A DNA stretch of 64,000 nucleotides from Aquatica leii (Eukaryota; Arthropoda; Insecta; Coleoptera; Lampyridae), in contig CM069435.1 of the NCBI GenBank assembly GCA_035610365.1, forward strand, positions 86,895,389 through 86,959,388, in the 5' to 3' direction. Of this stretch, positions 56,701 to 64,000 are shown in pieces (positions within the stretch are counted from its first letter, which is position 1; every line of letters starts with the position of its first letter). The notes under the pieces are model-generated. The model had not been told where the DNA came from. It did not search any database and saw only the letters and a list, made by a program, of their open reading frames with translations. Position numbers and translations under genes: made by a program.

Positions 56701-57507
56701 TTGAGCCATTGTGTTTACCTTTTTTCTGAAATAGCAATTCGCTTCCGGGTGATTAGTTTTTTTGCAAATGCCGCATCTTATTTCTGTTTTACATTCTCTT
56801 GCGAAGTGACCCTCGGCACCGCACTTGTAACAGGTTCTAACTTTTCTCCTTAGATGTTCTTTGTTCTTAAACTGATTATGAGTTTTCTTCTTGATTTCCG
56901 ACGAACTGAACGCGACTTGTTCACAGCTACTTTCCGTATTTCTTTTTTCTTCAGCTAACAACCTGGATGTTAATTGCGTAAGATTTCGGTTTTCTTCGGA
57001 GTTGATTCCCACGCTCACAAAGTATCTGTATGTATCGGGAAGTGATGACAGGATTTTTGTTATTACCATTGTTTCATCGAGTTCTTGTTTTAATGATTTT
57101 AATTTGTGTGTTAAACTTTCCAGGCCACAGATGTACGTTGTCATATCTGTACCTTTTTGATATTTGTAATTGTAAAATTCTTGTAAAAGATTACATTTTC
57201 GTTGTTCGTCGTCTTGCTCATACAATTCTTTTAATTTTATTACCATTTCACTGGAGGATTTACAGTTTAATAAATGTAACATCGGCTGTTTTTCAATGGT
57301 GGTTATTATAATTTTCTGCGCAATCGCGTCTTTTCGTTCCCATTCTTCCTTTGGTTTTATTTCAGCGGGACAAGGCGTTACTCCACTGGCGATATCGTAA
57401 ATTTGTTTGGATTTAAAAAATATATTGATTTGGAATTTCCATAATTCATAATTACTTTCATTTTTCAGATGTTCAATGTGGGTGTGTGCTTCATCACTCG
57501 CCGCCAT
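53719..57507 (-). CDS. Copia gag-pol polyprotein, 1262 codons
   Basis: ATG at 57507, single frame. Gag: YELWKFQINIFFKSK near the start. Two zinc knuckles lie at ~224-237 (CYKCGAEGHFAREC) and ~243-256 (CGICKKTNHPEANC). Protease: WVIDSGATSHMT at ~290. Integrase: WHVKLGHLSAENMLKL (~415) and ALCEVCIKAKQ finger, core Asp in IHTDLCGP (~476), Asp in IRSDNGKEY (~543), Glu in NGKAERLNR (~580). RT: FDIKTAFLYGEL, LYGLKQAP, YVDDGLIIG (~961). RNase H: AYCDADYAGD (~1125) and ALSTSEAEYISAADC. Near 53810 an A-run slip moves the frame: the last ~32 codons read here are unrelated. The alternative frame reads TKEQVADIFTKPLE, the expected Copia end, and stops at 53681-53683. Function of RT/RNase H may survive, as the slip lies after the conserved core. 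Confidence 0.95.
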   Translation of the reverse strand: MAASDEAHTHIEHLKNESNYELWKFQINIFFKSKQIYDIASGVTPCPAEIKPKEEWERKDAIAQKIIITTIEKQPMLHLLNCKSSSEMVIKLKELYEQDDEQRKCNLLQEFYNYKYQKGTDMTTYICGLESLTHKLKSLKQELDETMVITKILSSLPDTYRYFVSVGINSEENRNLTQLTSRLLAEEKRNTESSCEQVAFSSSEIKKKTHNQFKNKEHLRRKVRTCYKCGAEGHFARECKTEIRCGICKKTNHPEANCYFRKKVNTMAQTEKVSFLTHTENRDEDEIIEWVIDSGATSHMTNKNSLIQNFEVKVTEIGTARKGDKIHSEGSGTIDADECILNDVDFVPNLTKNLLSVSKMTKSGGEVIFKQDTVSVFKNKNKILEGSLNGNGLYTVNLNKKKETALLTKSDNAKNWHVKLGHLSAENMLKLKSLSVGFNLSDSEIKELKNALCEVCIKAKQTRIPFVQIRQRATRPLEIIHTDLCGPIDVESWDGKRYVITFLDDYTHFTAVYLLRWKHEANETIKDFINEAEAKWNIKTSKIRSDNGKEYTNLNLKEWCRRKGIILDLTVPYSPQLNGKAERLNRTLLEKARALIFESGLDKNMWGEAMRVAAYLLNRSPTETLEKTPYEMWNNRKPDLKRIKQFGSEAFVKKLGHLKKFEERSRKLIFVGYATNGYRLYEHEKQEIVIARDVVFNESVTNIKIMTPQEKTNARINNLEIDSNGGEKETVDEKASEDEGSSQELETENNERLEELGRGKRVKKIPIKYENFVLLSFEEATKGEDRENWLKAIKEEKDSLKENNTWTLVNKDNCEKQEILSNRWVFKIKDDNTYKARLVVRGVRTKELDYQETFSPVASISAIRLILAIAAKENAKIYKFDIKTAFLYGELNENIFMKIPEGYACDENKICKLNKTLYGLKQAPIKWNVHFSNFLKNNDFITSKSDQCIFTNIDNSILLAIYVDDGLIIGNDEGKIKSFLLKLKDTYKIKFWENPNSFLGITITKTKDSMTLHQSETVTQVLNKFKMNDCHPTKIPLTNSDTKRSDQVINKSFPYRELIGSLLYLTNKTRPDLSFAVNFTSRFMENPTQSDVNNLKHILKYLKGNQSLGLCYRNGNNINELVAYCDADYAGDIETRRSTTGYIIMLNGGPISWASRKQPIVALSTSEAEYISAADCCKELIYLKNLIQEVRNGKVKAILKVDNKSAIDLAKNGIVNRRSKHIDVRYHFYMKKLLKVKYKLNIVILKSKLQIYSQNPLKVINS

Positions 57508-57614
57508 TTTATTATGCCACGTTACTTTGTGCTTACACTTCGATTTAACCCCTTTTTTTTTAATTTTAATGTTTTAATGCCCTTTTTTAATTAATCACTG
57601 GGTGTATGGGGTGT

Positions 57615-57628
57615 CTGGGCCCATAACC
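57615..57628 (-). promoter_or_regulatory. Copia primer binding site
   Basis: Minus strand GGTTATGGGCCCAG, immediately after the 5' LTR. This is the sequence used by Drosophila copia, which pairs with an internal part of initiator methionine tRNA rather than its 3' end. Confidence 0.85.
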
Positions 57629-57824
57629 TGTTGAGATTTTTTAAGTTAAGGGCAGTATTAATGTTTTAAAATACAAGACAACAAGAACACGTACTTTATT
57701 GTCTAAAATCTTGCGCACTACTGTGTAACAACTTAACTGTGTATATCGCCATCTAGTTATGTGATTTATAAACTTATAAAGAAACCTTTTATTTATTTCT
57801 TTAATTTAGCATTTATCCTCAACA
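57629..57824 (-). repeat. Copia 5' LTR
   Basis: 196 bp, identical to the other LTR. It would supply the promoter for the minus-strand polyprotein. Confidence 0.95.
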
Positions 57825-57829
57825 CTTAA

Positions 57830-58105
57830 AACACAAAGTTAAGATCAATATGTTCTGCCAGTACTAGCATATAGTGCAGAAACATTCACCCTTAACAAAA
57901 CGCTTAGCAAAGAAACTAATGGTAACTCAAGACAGTGGAAAAAAGAATGCTTAGAGTGAAATTGAGCTATAGATTAACAAACGATTATATACGGAATAAA
58001 ACAGGGGTTTGTGACATATAAAAGCGCATAACAACAGCGAAGTAGAAATGGGCAGGGCATATAGCCGAATTTAAGAATAATAGACAGTCTGAAATAGACC
58101 AATTT
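57830..58105 (+). pseudogene. LINE relic, 3' side after the Copia insertion
   Basis: Continues the LINE cut at 53358: LTKRLAKKLMVTQDS near 57895 and a following stretch like RLTNDYIRxKTG near 57975, the end of the RT-containing ORF in the same LINE type. The CTTAA target copy joins the two halves. Frame shifts are frequent. Confidence 0.6.
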
Positions 58106-59954
58106 AAATTTAAATCCTTAAAGACATGTAAAATTACACAGGAGTCATCTAGCGAAGAAAAAAAACATGAAAACTAAAAATCTTAAATCGCGCAGGTACT
58201 TCTTAAAAGCGTGGGAGACTTTTAAGGGTACGACACGAGGAAGCGGTCGGAATCTGAAGGGTGAACCTTGTTCGAGATAGAAATACGCGTTTTTTTACCC
58301 TGAAAGTTTCTTTGTATAATTTGTGTTTTTGTTTTGTCCATTTTTGTAAATTGCTAGGTTTGTATGTAAAATAATTTTAATTCATGTAAGTCTGTCTGTT
58401 TTTGTATTTGTGCTTTAAACGTGAATCAGGGTAGTTTTTCCCCTTGTTTCCTTTGTTTGAAAAGCTAGCGTAGGTCGCCATTTTATAGTATACTTTCCCT
58501 GTTATATTTCTTTTATTTTTTCTCTGTGCCTATTTATGTTTTCTTTTAAAAACTGTGTTTAAACAAAACGATTTTATTTTAAAATTGCAATTTTATTTGT
58601 TCTTAAATGTAAACTTGCTCAAGTCGCGTACCCGAATGGCGGAGCACGTTTTATTGTAACTTTTGCTTTTGCTTGATCATTCCTCGTGTGTTTTATGAGT
58701 TGCTCAAATTGCTAGAAGTTAGAATTGTTTTGTACTATGATATTCATACCTTCATGACCGGAAACAACCATCTGTACGTTAACTGGTGTAAATACCGTTG
58801 TTTGAATTGCCTTGTCGCGGTAGGTTGCTTCCATAATAATAGGCCCTACATTTTATAATATTTGTTTGATATTATTGTGTGTTTATTATATGTGTATTTT
58901 GTGTACCTATTATATGTGTATTTTTGGCCCTTGTTTGTTAGTCCCGACCAATCAACTAATAGCTGAATTGCATCCGTATCCCAGGACTTCAGTACCCACC
59001 GATAGGCCGTCGGTTAACTAACCCTTCTTCAGTTTAATATGATGATGTACGTGCATGTGTTTATGTGTCGGGATTTAAACCTGTTACCGTATCTGCTTAT
59101 CCGAACATTTTATTTAAACTCACGACATTCTAACTTCTAGATTGACGGTGTAATTTCATTTATCCGAAAAAGGTTACAATAAAATGAGCAACGTACATAA
59201 TTACTTGTTAATTTAATTTGCGACTGTGTAATTTTGATTCGACCCAAAATGTAATTTATTCATCGCCTGTTAAAATGTTGTATAACTAGCCAAAGCATTT
59301 CTGATGTTGGCTTTTATTAATTCATAATTTACTTCTTTTTGTTGTGTATTTTGTAACATAATCTCTTCAAAAGAAGTTAGTTTATTAGTAAAACTTCCAT
59401 AATAAATGATAATAGTAACGTGCAAAGCACTACGCACTACTGCCTAGTTAACCTCACTTTTCAGTTTACATTGCTTTGTTGCCAAGCTTCTATTAGTTTC
59501 GCCGTGTTGCCATACTTGCTAAAAGTACTTAAAAGACAAGTAATTTCTTTTACACATTATTGCATAATGTATTAGCTGATTCTTTATAACAGTTGTTGTT
59601 TCGTGTATCCAAATTATGTAGTCTATTTGTATTAACACTCAGTTCAAGAACCGGAGGGGTTTCTTCGCTCTGTTCTTCCCCTCCTACGACGGGTCTCACC
59701 GAACAGGCACGGTCTCGGTTAAAATTTAGAGTTAAACTCGAATAAAAATTACGATTCATTTTTTTTATTGTGTGTTTAATTTAACCTACAACAGCCTTCC
59801 CACATATCGAGAGTAAGCATTGCATAACGAACTTAATACAACGAAGAAAGGGGGGGGGTAACTAGACGATCACAGCAACAGCGAGATGTCGCTGCTTTTG
59901 TTTGTTCGCGGGTTTTAAATTTCAAACGCGAGTGGGTTACATCACAAGTCCAAA
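58106..59954. other. No gene recognised
   Basis: AT-rich non-coding sequence. A 61-codon frame at 58673-58858 shows no known motif. A G-run (GGGGGGGG) lies near 59850. No tRNA, rRNA or mobile-element ends were recognised. Confidence 0.4.
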
Positions 59955-60100
59955 AAAGTTCTGAAATAGATAACACGAAAAGATAAAAGAAATAGAGGTA
60001 GACCGCATAGCAACCAACTGGATTGGACCACACCATATGGCATTAACTAGAGGAAGCCTATGTTCAGCAGTAGACACAAAAACGGCTGATTCGTGATGAT
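59955..60100 (+). pseudogene. LINE 3' terminal fragment
   Basis: ITRKDKRNRGRPHS followed by out-of-frame pieces and GAGGAAGCCTATGTTCAGCA, then TGATGATGAT. This is the usual end of an RTE/CR1-like insect LINE (RGRP..RW..., LEEAYVQQW) with a short TGA-repeat tail. It may be the 3' end of the LINE type split by Copia. Confidence 0.5.
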
Positions 60101-62959
60101 GATAAATCAGCTATTCCAGAATCATATAAAAGTCCTTCTTGTTCCTCAAAGAGCTTCAACTTTTGTTGAAGACGCAGCAGTTCAGAGTTCAACAGTTTTT
60201 AGGCCGCTGTGTAAGTGTTTTTCAGCGAGGCGCCAAACGCACCCGTTCAAACTTTCGTTGCAGTTTTGTGTTTTACTGACTTTAAAAATGGTCCGTATAC
60301 ATGCGTTCCAGAAGCGTCAAATCTGGCCTCAGTACATTCAAAATGCAATTTTACTGAAAACTAATTCGAATATTGAAAAACCTTTTCAGGAGTATATTCT
60401 AAGACCTTCAAGGATTGTAAAAACCTTTTTTGTTGTAATTTTTAATCACAAATTACCGAAAACCCCGTTAAAGATTATTTTGTATCTCCAATGACACAAA
60501 TTTAAAATTTTTTTTTACATTGAAATTATTGACGCATTCAACCACAGGGAAACAAAGAATTCAACTATATAATCACACCACAATAGCTATTTATGCACCA
60601 AAGGCATTATTACAATGATTACACCCAGAAAGCAACGTGTTGCAGCCGGAAGGCCTCTGACCGTCAAGAATGTATGTTGCTTGATGAGCAAATTATAACA
60701 AAGTGAAAAATAAAATTATAGACTCGCAACAATTACTATGTTTATTTCGACGGTTCGATCCGGATAGAAACTGTAGCGGCTTTGATTGTTAATCCTTAAT
60801 TTTAATTCTTTATATCGAGAAAGATTAATACGAACAATACTTAACCTAGCTTTAGTAAATATTTAGTAGGTATTAGTAAAAGCTAATTGATATTATTTAG
60901 GAATGGTGAAAAAACAAAACAGAAATACTTCAAGCAAAGATAAAACTTTTTTTCTTGATTAAAAATGAATTATAAAATAGATGGAAAACGTTTCAAAACA
61001 GCAAAATTGTAAAAGAGAAATGCAAAAGATACAATAAAAATGCAATAATGATGAAAACTAAATTTAAAAATCTGAAAGGTAAGCTTTTGTCACTTTCAAT
61101 TAGAAAAAACATCAATTTAATTGTTATGCAATATTTTTTTTGTAATTGAATATTACAAAGTCAAAAAACAAAACACCCAGAGCGAAAAAGAACCCAAATA
61201 TGTTTCTTATTTTGAACTGTTAGATGAGCTTTGGAACACCTATCATAAATCAATGGAGTGATGAAATAGATGTGAAGTTGGAATAAAATCAGTTAAAGAA
61301 AGGGAACACTGAAGATTCTAAACCTGAACTACTAGAAGTAGTGTATAAAATGTCTTCTGTCATCTATCTACTGCTTTACCAGAAGATGTACGCTCAACAT
61401 CCAACTTACCTCTAGAAAAGTGCCAATTTGTCAGCAGACATCAGACTCCAAAAACCAAAGAGTCGCAGTGCAATTTTATCAACAAAAAACCCTACTGCTA
61501 CTTTATTAACGGAAGCTAGAGATTCGTTGCAGAATTGTCTAGCAAAAATTACAGAAGAACAAATGATGCATTTGAAATAAAGCTCTTAAAAAAACAGATT
61601 TTTGAAAATTAGTCCTGATTTGTATAAAATCTTCTAATATCGTTGCTTGGTTTGTGAACCTTTACATTAACCGTTGAAACCATTTTAATTAAATTAATTA
61701 ACCCCAAAACACTTCGTTTTTGTTCAGAATAAGATAATAAAAACAGTTTTTAACCTAAAACCTTAAAAATATATATTTTAGGTTTGATTAAATTAACGCC
61801 AGGTATTTAGCACACTTTTAAACTGCAGTTTTGTAAAATGTGTCCTCCAAACCTCAACGGATAAACTGCCAACCATTGAGACGAAAGAATGTTTGCCCAA
61901 AGATTAACTAAAAACCATGTTAACTGATGGTTTATCACGCTTGGATGGAGTTCATGGAACTTTGTAGACATTATGTTGTACTTCTTCTCGACGGCCGACG
62001 GAGACGTTTTCGCTTGCTTGGTCTAAACCCATCCCATCCTCCTCATTCTATTTATAATCTTGGCCGTGCAAAAATGGTTTGGGCCATTACTGTTTTGCTG
62101 CCTAAAACGCGTCCGTCCTGTTCTAACTCGCCGTAAAAAACTCCATTAATGTTGCGTTTCTATTCCACTTTTTTATCTACGATTACCTTTTCTGCTTGTT
62201 TTTTAAAACAATTATAAATTTAAAAAAAACTAAAATTATGCTTAATAGTTGTATAAAAAAATATACACGATGTCCCATTTAAAAAATCATATAGTTAGTT
62301 TCTGCGACTGCATTCCATGGTAAAAACTACATCAAAATCATTTTGAACCTTTAGATAACACATAACGAAAATACGGAAAGTGCCTTAAAAGAAATGATTT
62401 TAAAAATCACTCGGTAGACTAAAAACTAAGAAAGCTATGACAAATTTGACACCGGATCACTCCATCTCCAATAATACTCGAATATCCCTGATAAGTATGG
62501 AAAATGAGACACTCGGTCATTAAATACCTTAGAAAACGACGCCAATCCACACCAGAGTACTTACAAAGCAGCAAATAATTTTCTATCCCAGTTAATCAGC
62601 TTTCCAAAGTTCGTTTATAAACCAACCTTCTGAAATCTTGTAATACACTGGTTTACACAGTTTACAATAACAAATGCCAAACTATAACGTGAGTTTATAA
62701 AATCTGAGACTTGCACCTTTCCTGATCAGATAGTTTCTACCGCCGATGACTCATTCCTTTATCCACCCGACGCCATCTCAAAATTTGTTTATAAGTGTTC
62801 AAACACTTTCTATTACAATCTGAAACGCATTAGAACTTGGCATAAATAATATAAAATAAATTTTAATATACAAAAATTGTAATTACTCCTAAACACGTCT
62901 TCTCCAGTAGAACTACAATAGTTTAATCATGCAAACATAAAGTGACTCTCAAAGATAAA
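60101..62959. other. No gene recognised
   Basis: Mostly AT-rich. Weak coding-like pieces (for example around 61210-61570, containing ELLDELWNTYHKSME and DSLQNCLAKITEEQMMHLK) may be a decayed repeat protein, but no family is recognised. Bases 61927-62136 are open without a known motif. The right end is the 3' flank of GT92 gene 3. Confidence 0.4.
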
Positions 62960-64000
62960 TTATACGGGAACTAAAAACCCCATTTTCTTCAACGCGCCCG
63001 TCACTCTATCTATCAACACAGACTTGTACTTCCATATAGTCGAGTCAGCAACACTGGTCTTTAAAAACTCTGTGTACTTTTCTATGGATCTTCTTTTGTA
63101 ATGATGCAAAAGCGCAACTTTTGGATCCATGGAATGATTTTTGCAACGTTTTCGCATCATGCATGTAATCGGATAATGGTTGTGAAGCGAAAGAACGGTT
63201 TCGGTATTGTGAAAAGACTTGATGTACATGCCAGGTCGTTCGATAATAGGTGCTCGATTGATGTGATTAATCATGTGCATGTATTCGGGTATGTCATCAA
63301 AACTTTTATGTGTTAAAAACATGTCGGTCATATAAATCGCAACTCTAAAGTTGTACGAATCGTATTGATTATCCAGGTTATCTTCAATGTAGTTCACCAC
63401 ATCTTTCCAAGTGTCTCCAATTAAAGGCACGATGATTTCGTCAACGTCCAATAAAGTTATGTACTTGTACTCATACATGTGTTTATAAAAGCAGTCGTTG
63501 TAAGGAACCAGCTCAGCTTGGCGTTTAAAACTTACGCGGTTGTATAAAAACTGGTGTTGCAAGTAAGGCGCGTTGGGTTCACCGGCCGGTAGCGTTAAAG
63601 GACGAACTTCAATAAGCCCCGCCTCTTCGTAATATTTTAAAACTTTACTTACATTCGGATGTACCTGAAGAGTATACATATATATTTTGTCCGCGCCTAG
63701 CAACCTTATCATTTCAAACCACTCGGTTAGTACTAAAGACAAATCTTCAAGTAAAAAATCTAAACCTTTAACACACACCGCCACATCGCGCTTATCACTG
63801 ACGGGTTTATTATAAAACACAGACAAAACATTGGTGGCGTTGTCACAACCGTGTTCGACTAACGAAACTGCAGCTACTGTTAATTTGTGACTACTAGGTG
63901 GTATCTGACATGGTATTAAATACGGTTGATAAATTCCTGTAGCATAGTTACGAAACTCTTTGCGCCAAGCCAGCATATATTCCGAAGCCTTTGTGATAAC
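62960..64000 (-). CDS. Glycosyltransferase family 92 protein, gene 3 (5' end outside window)
   Basis: 347 codons including the stop are visible, open to the window edge (the first visible codons read VITKASEYMLAWRKEF, matching VIVEALKYDLSWHKEF of gene 1). The GT92 domain is complete: DVAVCVKGLDFLLEDLSLVL, TEWFEMIRLLGADKIYMY, ITLLDVDEIIVPL with DVD as the DxD site, SFHNTETVLSLHNHYP, and LLHHYKRRSIEKY. It is more diverged than genes 1 and 2 and on the opposite strand. The stop is at 62960-62962 after GFLVPV. The N-terminal anchor lies beyond the window. It appears functional. Confidence 0.92.
   Translation of the reverse strand, partial: VITKASEYMLAWRKEFRNYATGIYQPYLIPCQIPPSSHKLTVAAVSLVEHGCDNATNVLSVFYNKPVSDKRDVAVCVKGLDFLLEDLSLVLTEWFEMIRLLGADKIYMYTLQVHPNVSKVLKYYEEAGLIEVRPLTLPAGEPNAPYLQHQFLYNRVSFKRQAELVPYNDCFYKHMYEYKYITLLDVDEIIVPLIGDTWKDVVNYIEDNLDNQYDSYNFRVAIYMTDMFLTHKSFDDIPEYMHMINHINRAPIIERPGMYIKSFHNTETVLSLHNHYPITCMMRKRCKNHSMDPKVALLHHYKRRSIEKYTEFLKTSVADSTIWKYKSVLIDRVTGALKKMGFLVPV

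Larger units (their letters stand above)
53359..57824 (-). mobile_element. Full-length Copia LTR retrotransposon, 4466 bp
   Basis: Both LTRs are 196 bp and identical by eye. A perfect 5 bp target duplication CTTAA lies at 53354-53358 and 57825-57829. The primer site and polypurine tract are in place, and one long polyprotein frame fills the interior. It sits inside an older LINE relic. Identical LTRs mean a recent insertion. One frame slip near the end of the polyprotein is the only defect seen. Confidence 0.96.

Noticed and set aside
55010-57311. Multiple plus-strand frames of 89-188 codons
   Set aside because: All lie opposite the intact Copia polyprotein and have no recognisable domain.
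58673-58858. 61-codon plus-strand frame
   Set aside because: No motif, no homology recognised, and length expected by chance.

Overview
The window looks like insect nuclear DNA, possibly from a beetle. It is AT-rich, has 44-47 bp introns, and carries a typical arthropod mix of repeats: Ty3/Gypsy with an env gene, BEL/Pao, Copia, LINEs, hAT, Transib and Penelope. Only three kinds of host gene are convincing. They are a four-exon flavin amine (polyamine) oxidase at 2034-3585 (-), a dispersed cluster of intronless glycosyltransferase family 92 (GT92) genes, and a THAP zinc-finger exon at 171-408 (-). The GT92 cluster has two intact genes (4760-6265 + and 50123-51640 +), one gene cut by the right edge (62960-64000 -), and several broken copies or tails (836-1357, 17334-17396, 32769-32833, 37490-37560, 38286-39242, and a promoter plus start codon near 40894).

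From about 6.2 to 35.2 kb there is a tandem array. Each unit holds the last ~20 codons of the first GT92 gene, its ~2.1 kb 3' flank (with a TATA/initiator pair near its end), and an env-bearing Gypsy interior (gag-protease-RT-RNase H-integrase-env). Copy A is complete but decayed, and a ~2 kb GC-rich minisatellite block interrupts its integrase. Copy B carries a truncated antisense BEL/Pao, itself interrupted by a 1.2 kb hAT with its target duplication, and also a solo LTR. Copy C stops early in gag. The flank copies sit where LTRs should be, yet they begin inside a host coding sequence. The array is either a serial segmental duplication or an element whose terminal repeat contains host sequence.

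From 35 to 49 kb the window is a graveyard of DNA transposons and LINEs. It has a terminal-inverted-repeat element at 36.3-37.5 kb, GT92 relics, an exactly bounded Transib element (41377-43174) whose ends are the RSS-like heptamer CACAGTG with a 5 bp target duplication, a LINE 3' end, a 180 bp tandem repeat, a duplicated ~430 bp repeat with a CA microsatellite, and a ZMYM1/hAT-like transposase relic.

From 49 to 64 kb lies GT92 gene 2, then a LINE relic split by a young full-length Copia element (53359-57824, minus). The Copia has identical 196 bp LTRs, a perfect 5 bp target duplication, an initiator-tRNA-type primer site and a near-intact 1262-codon polyprotein. After about 4 kb without recognisable genes comes GT92 gene 3.

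Family names come from recognising motifs by eye; no alignment or database search was run. Ends of decayed elements are approximate unless a target duplication is stated.
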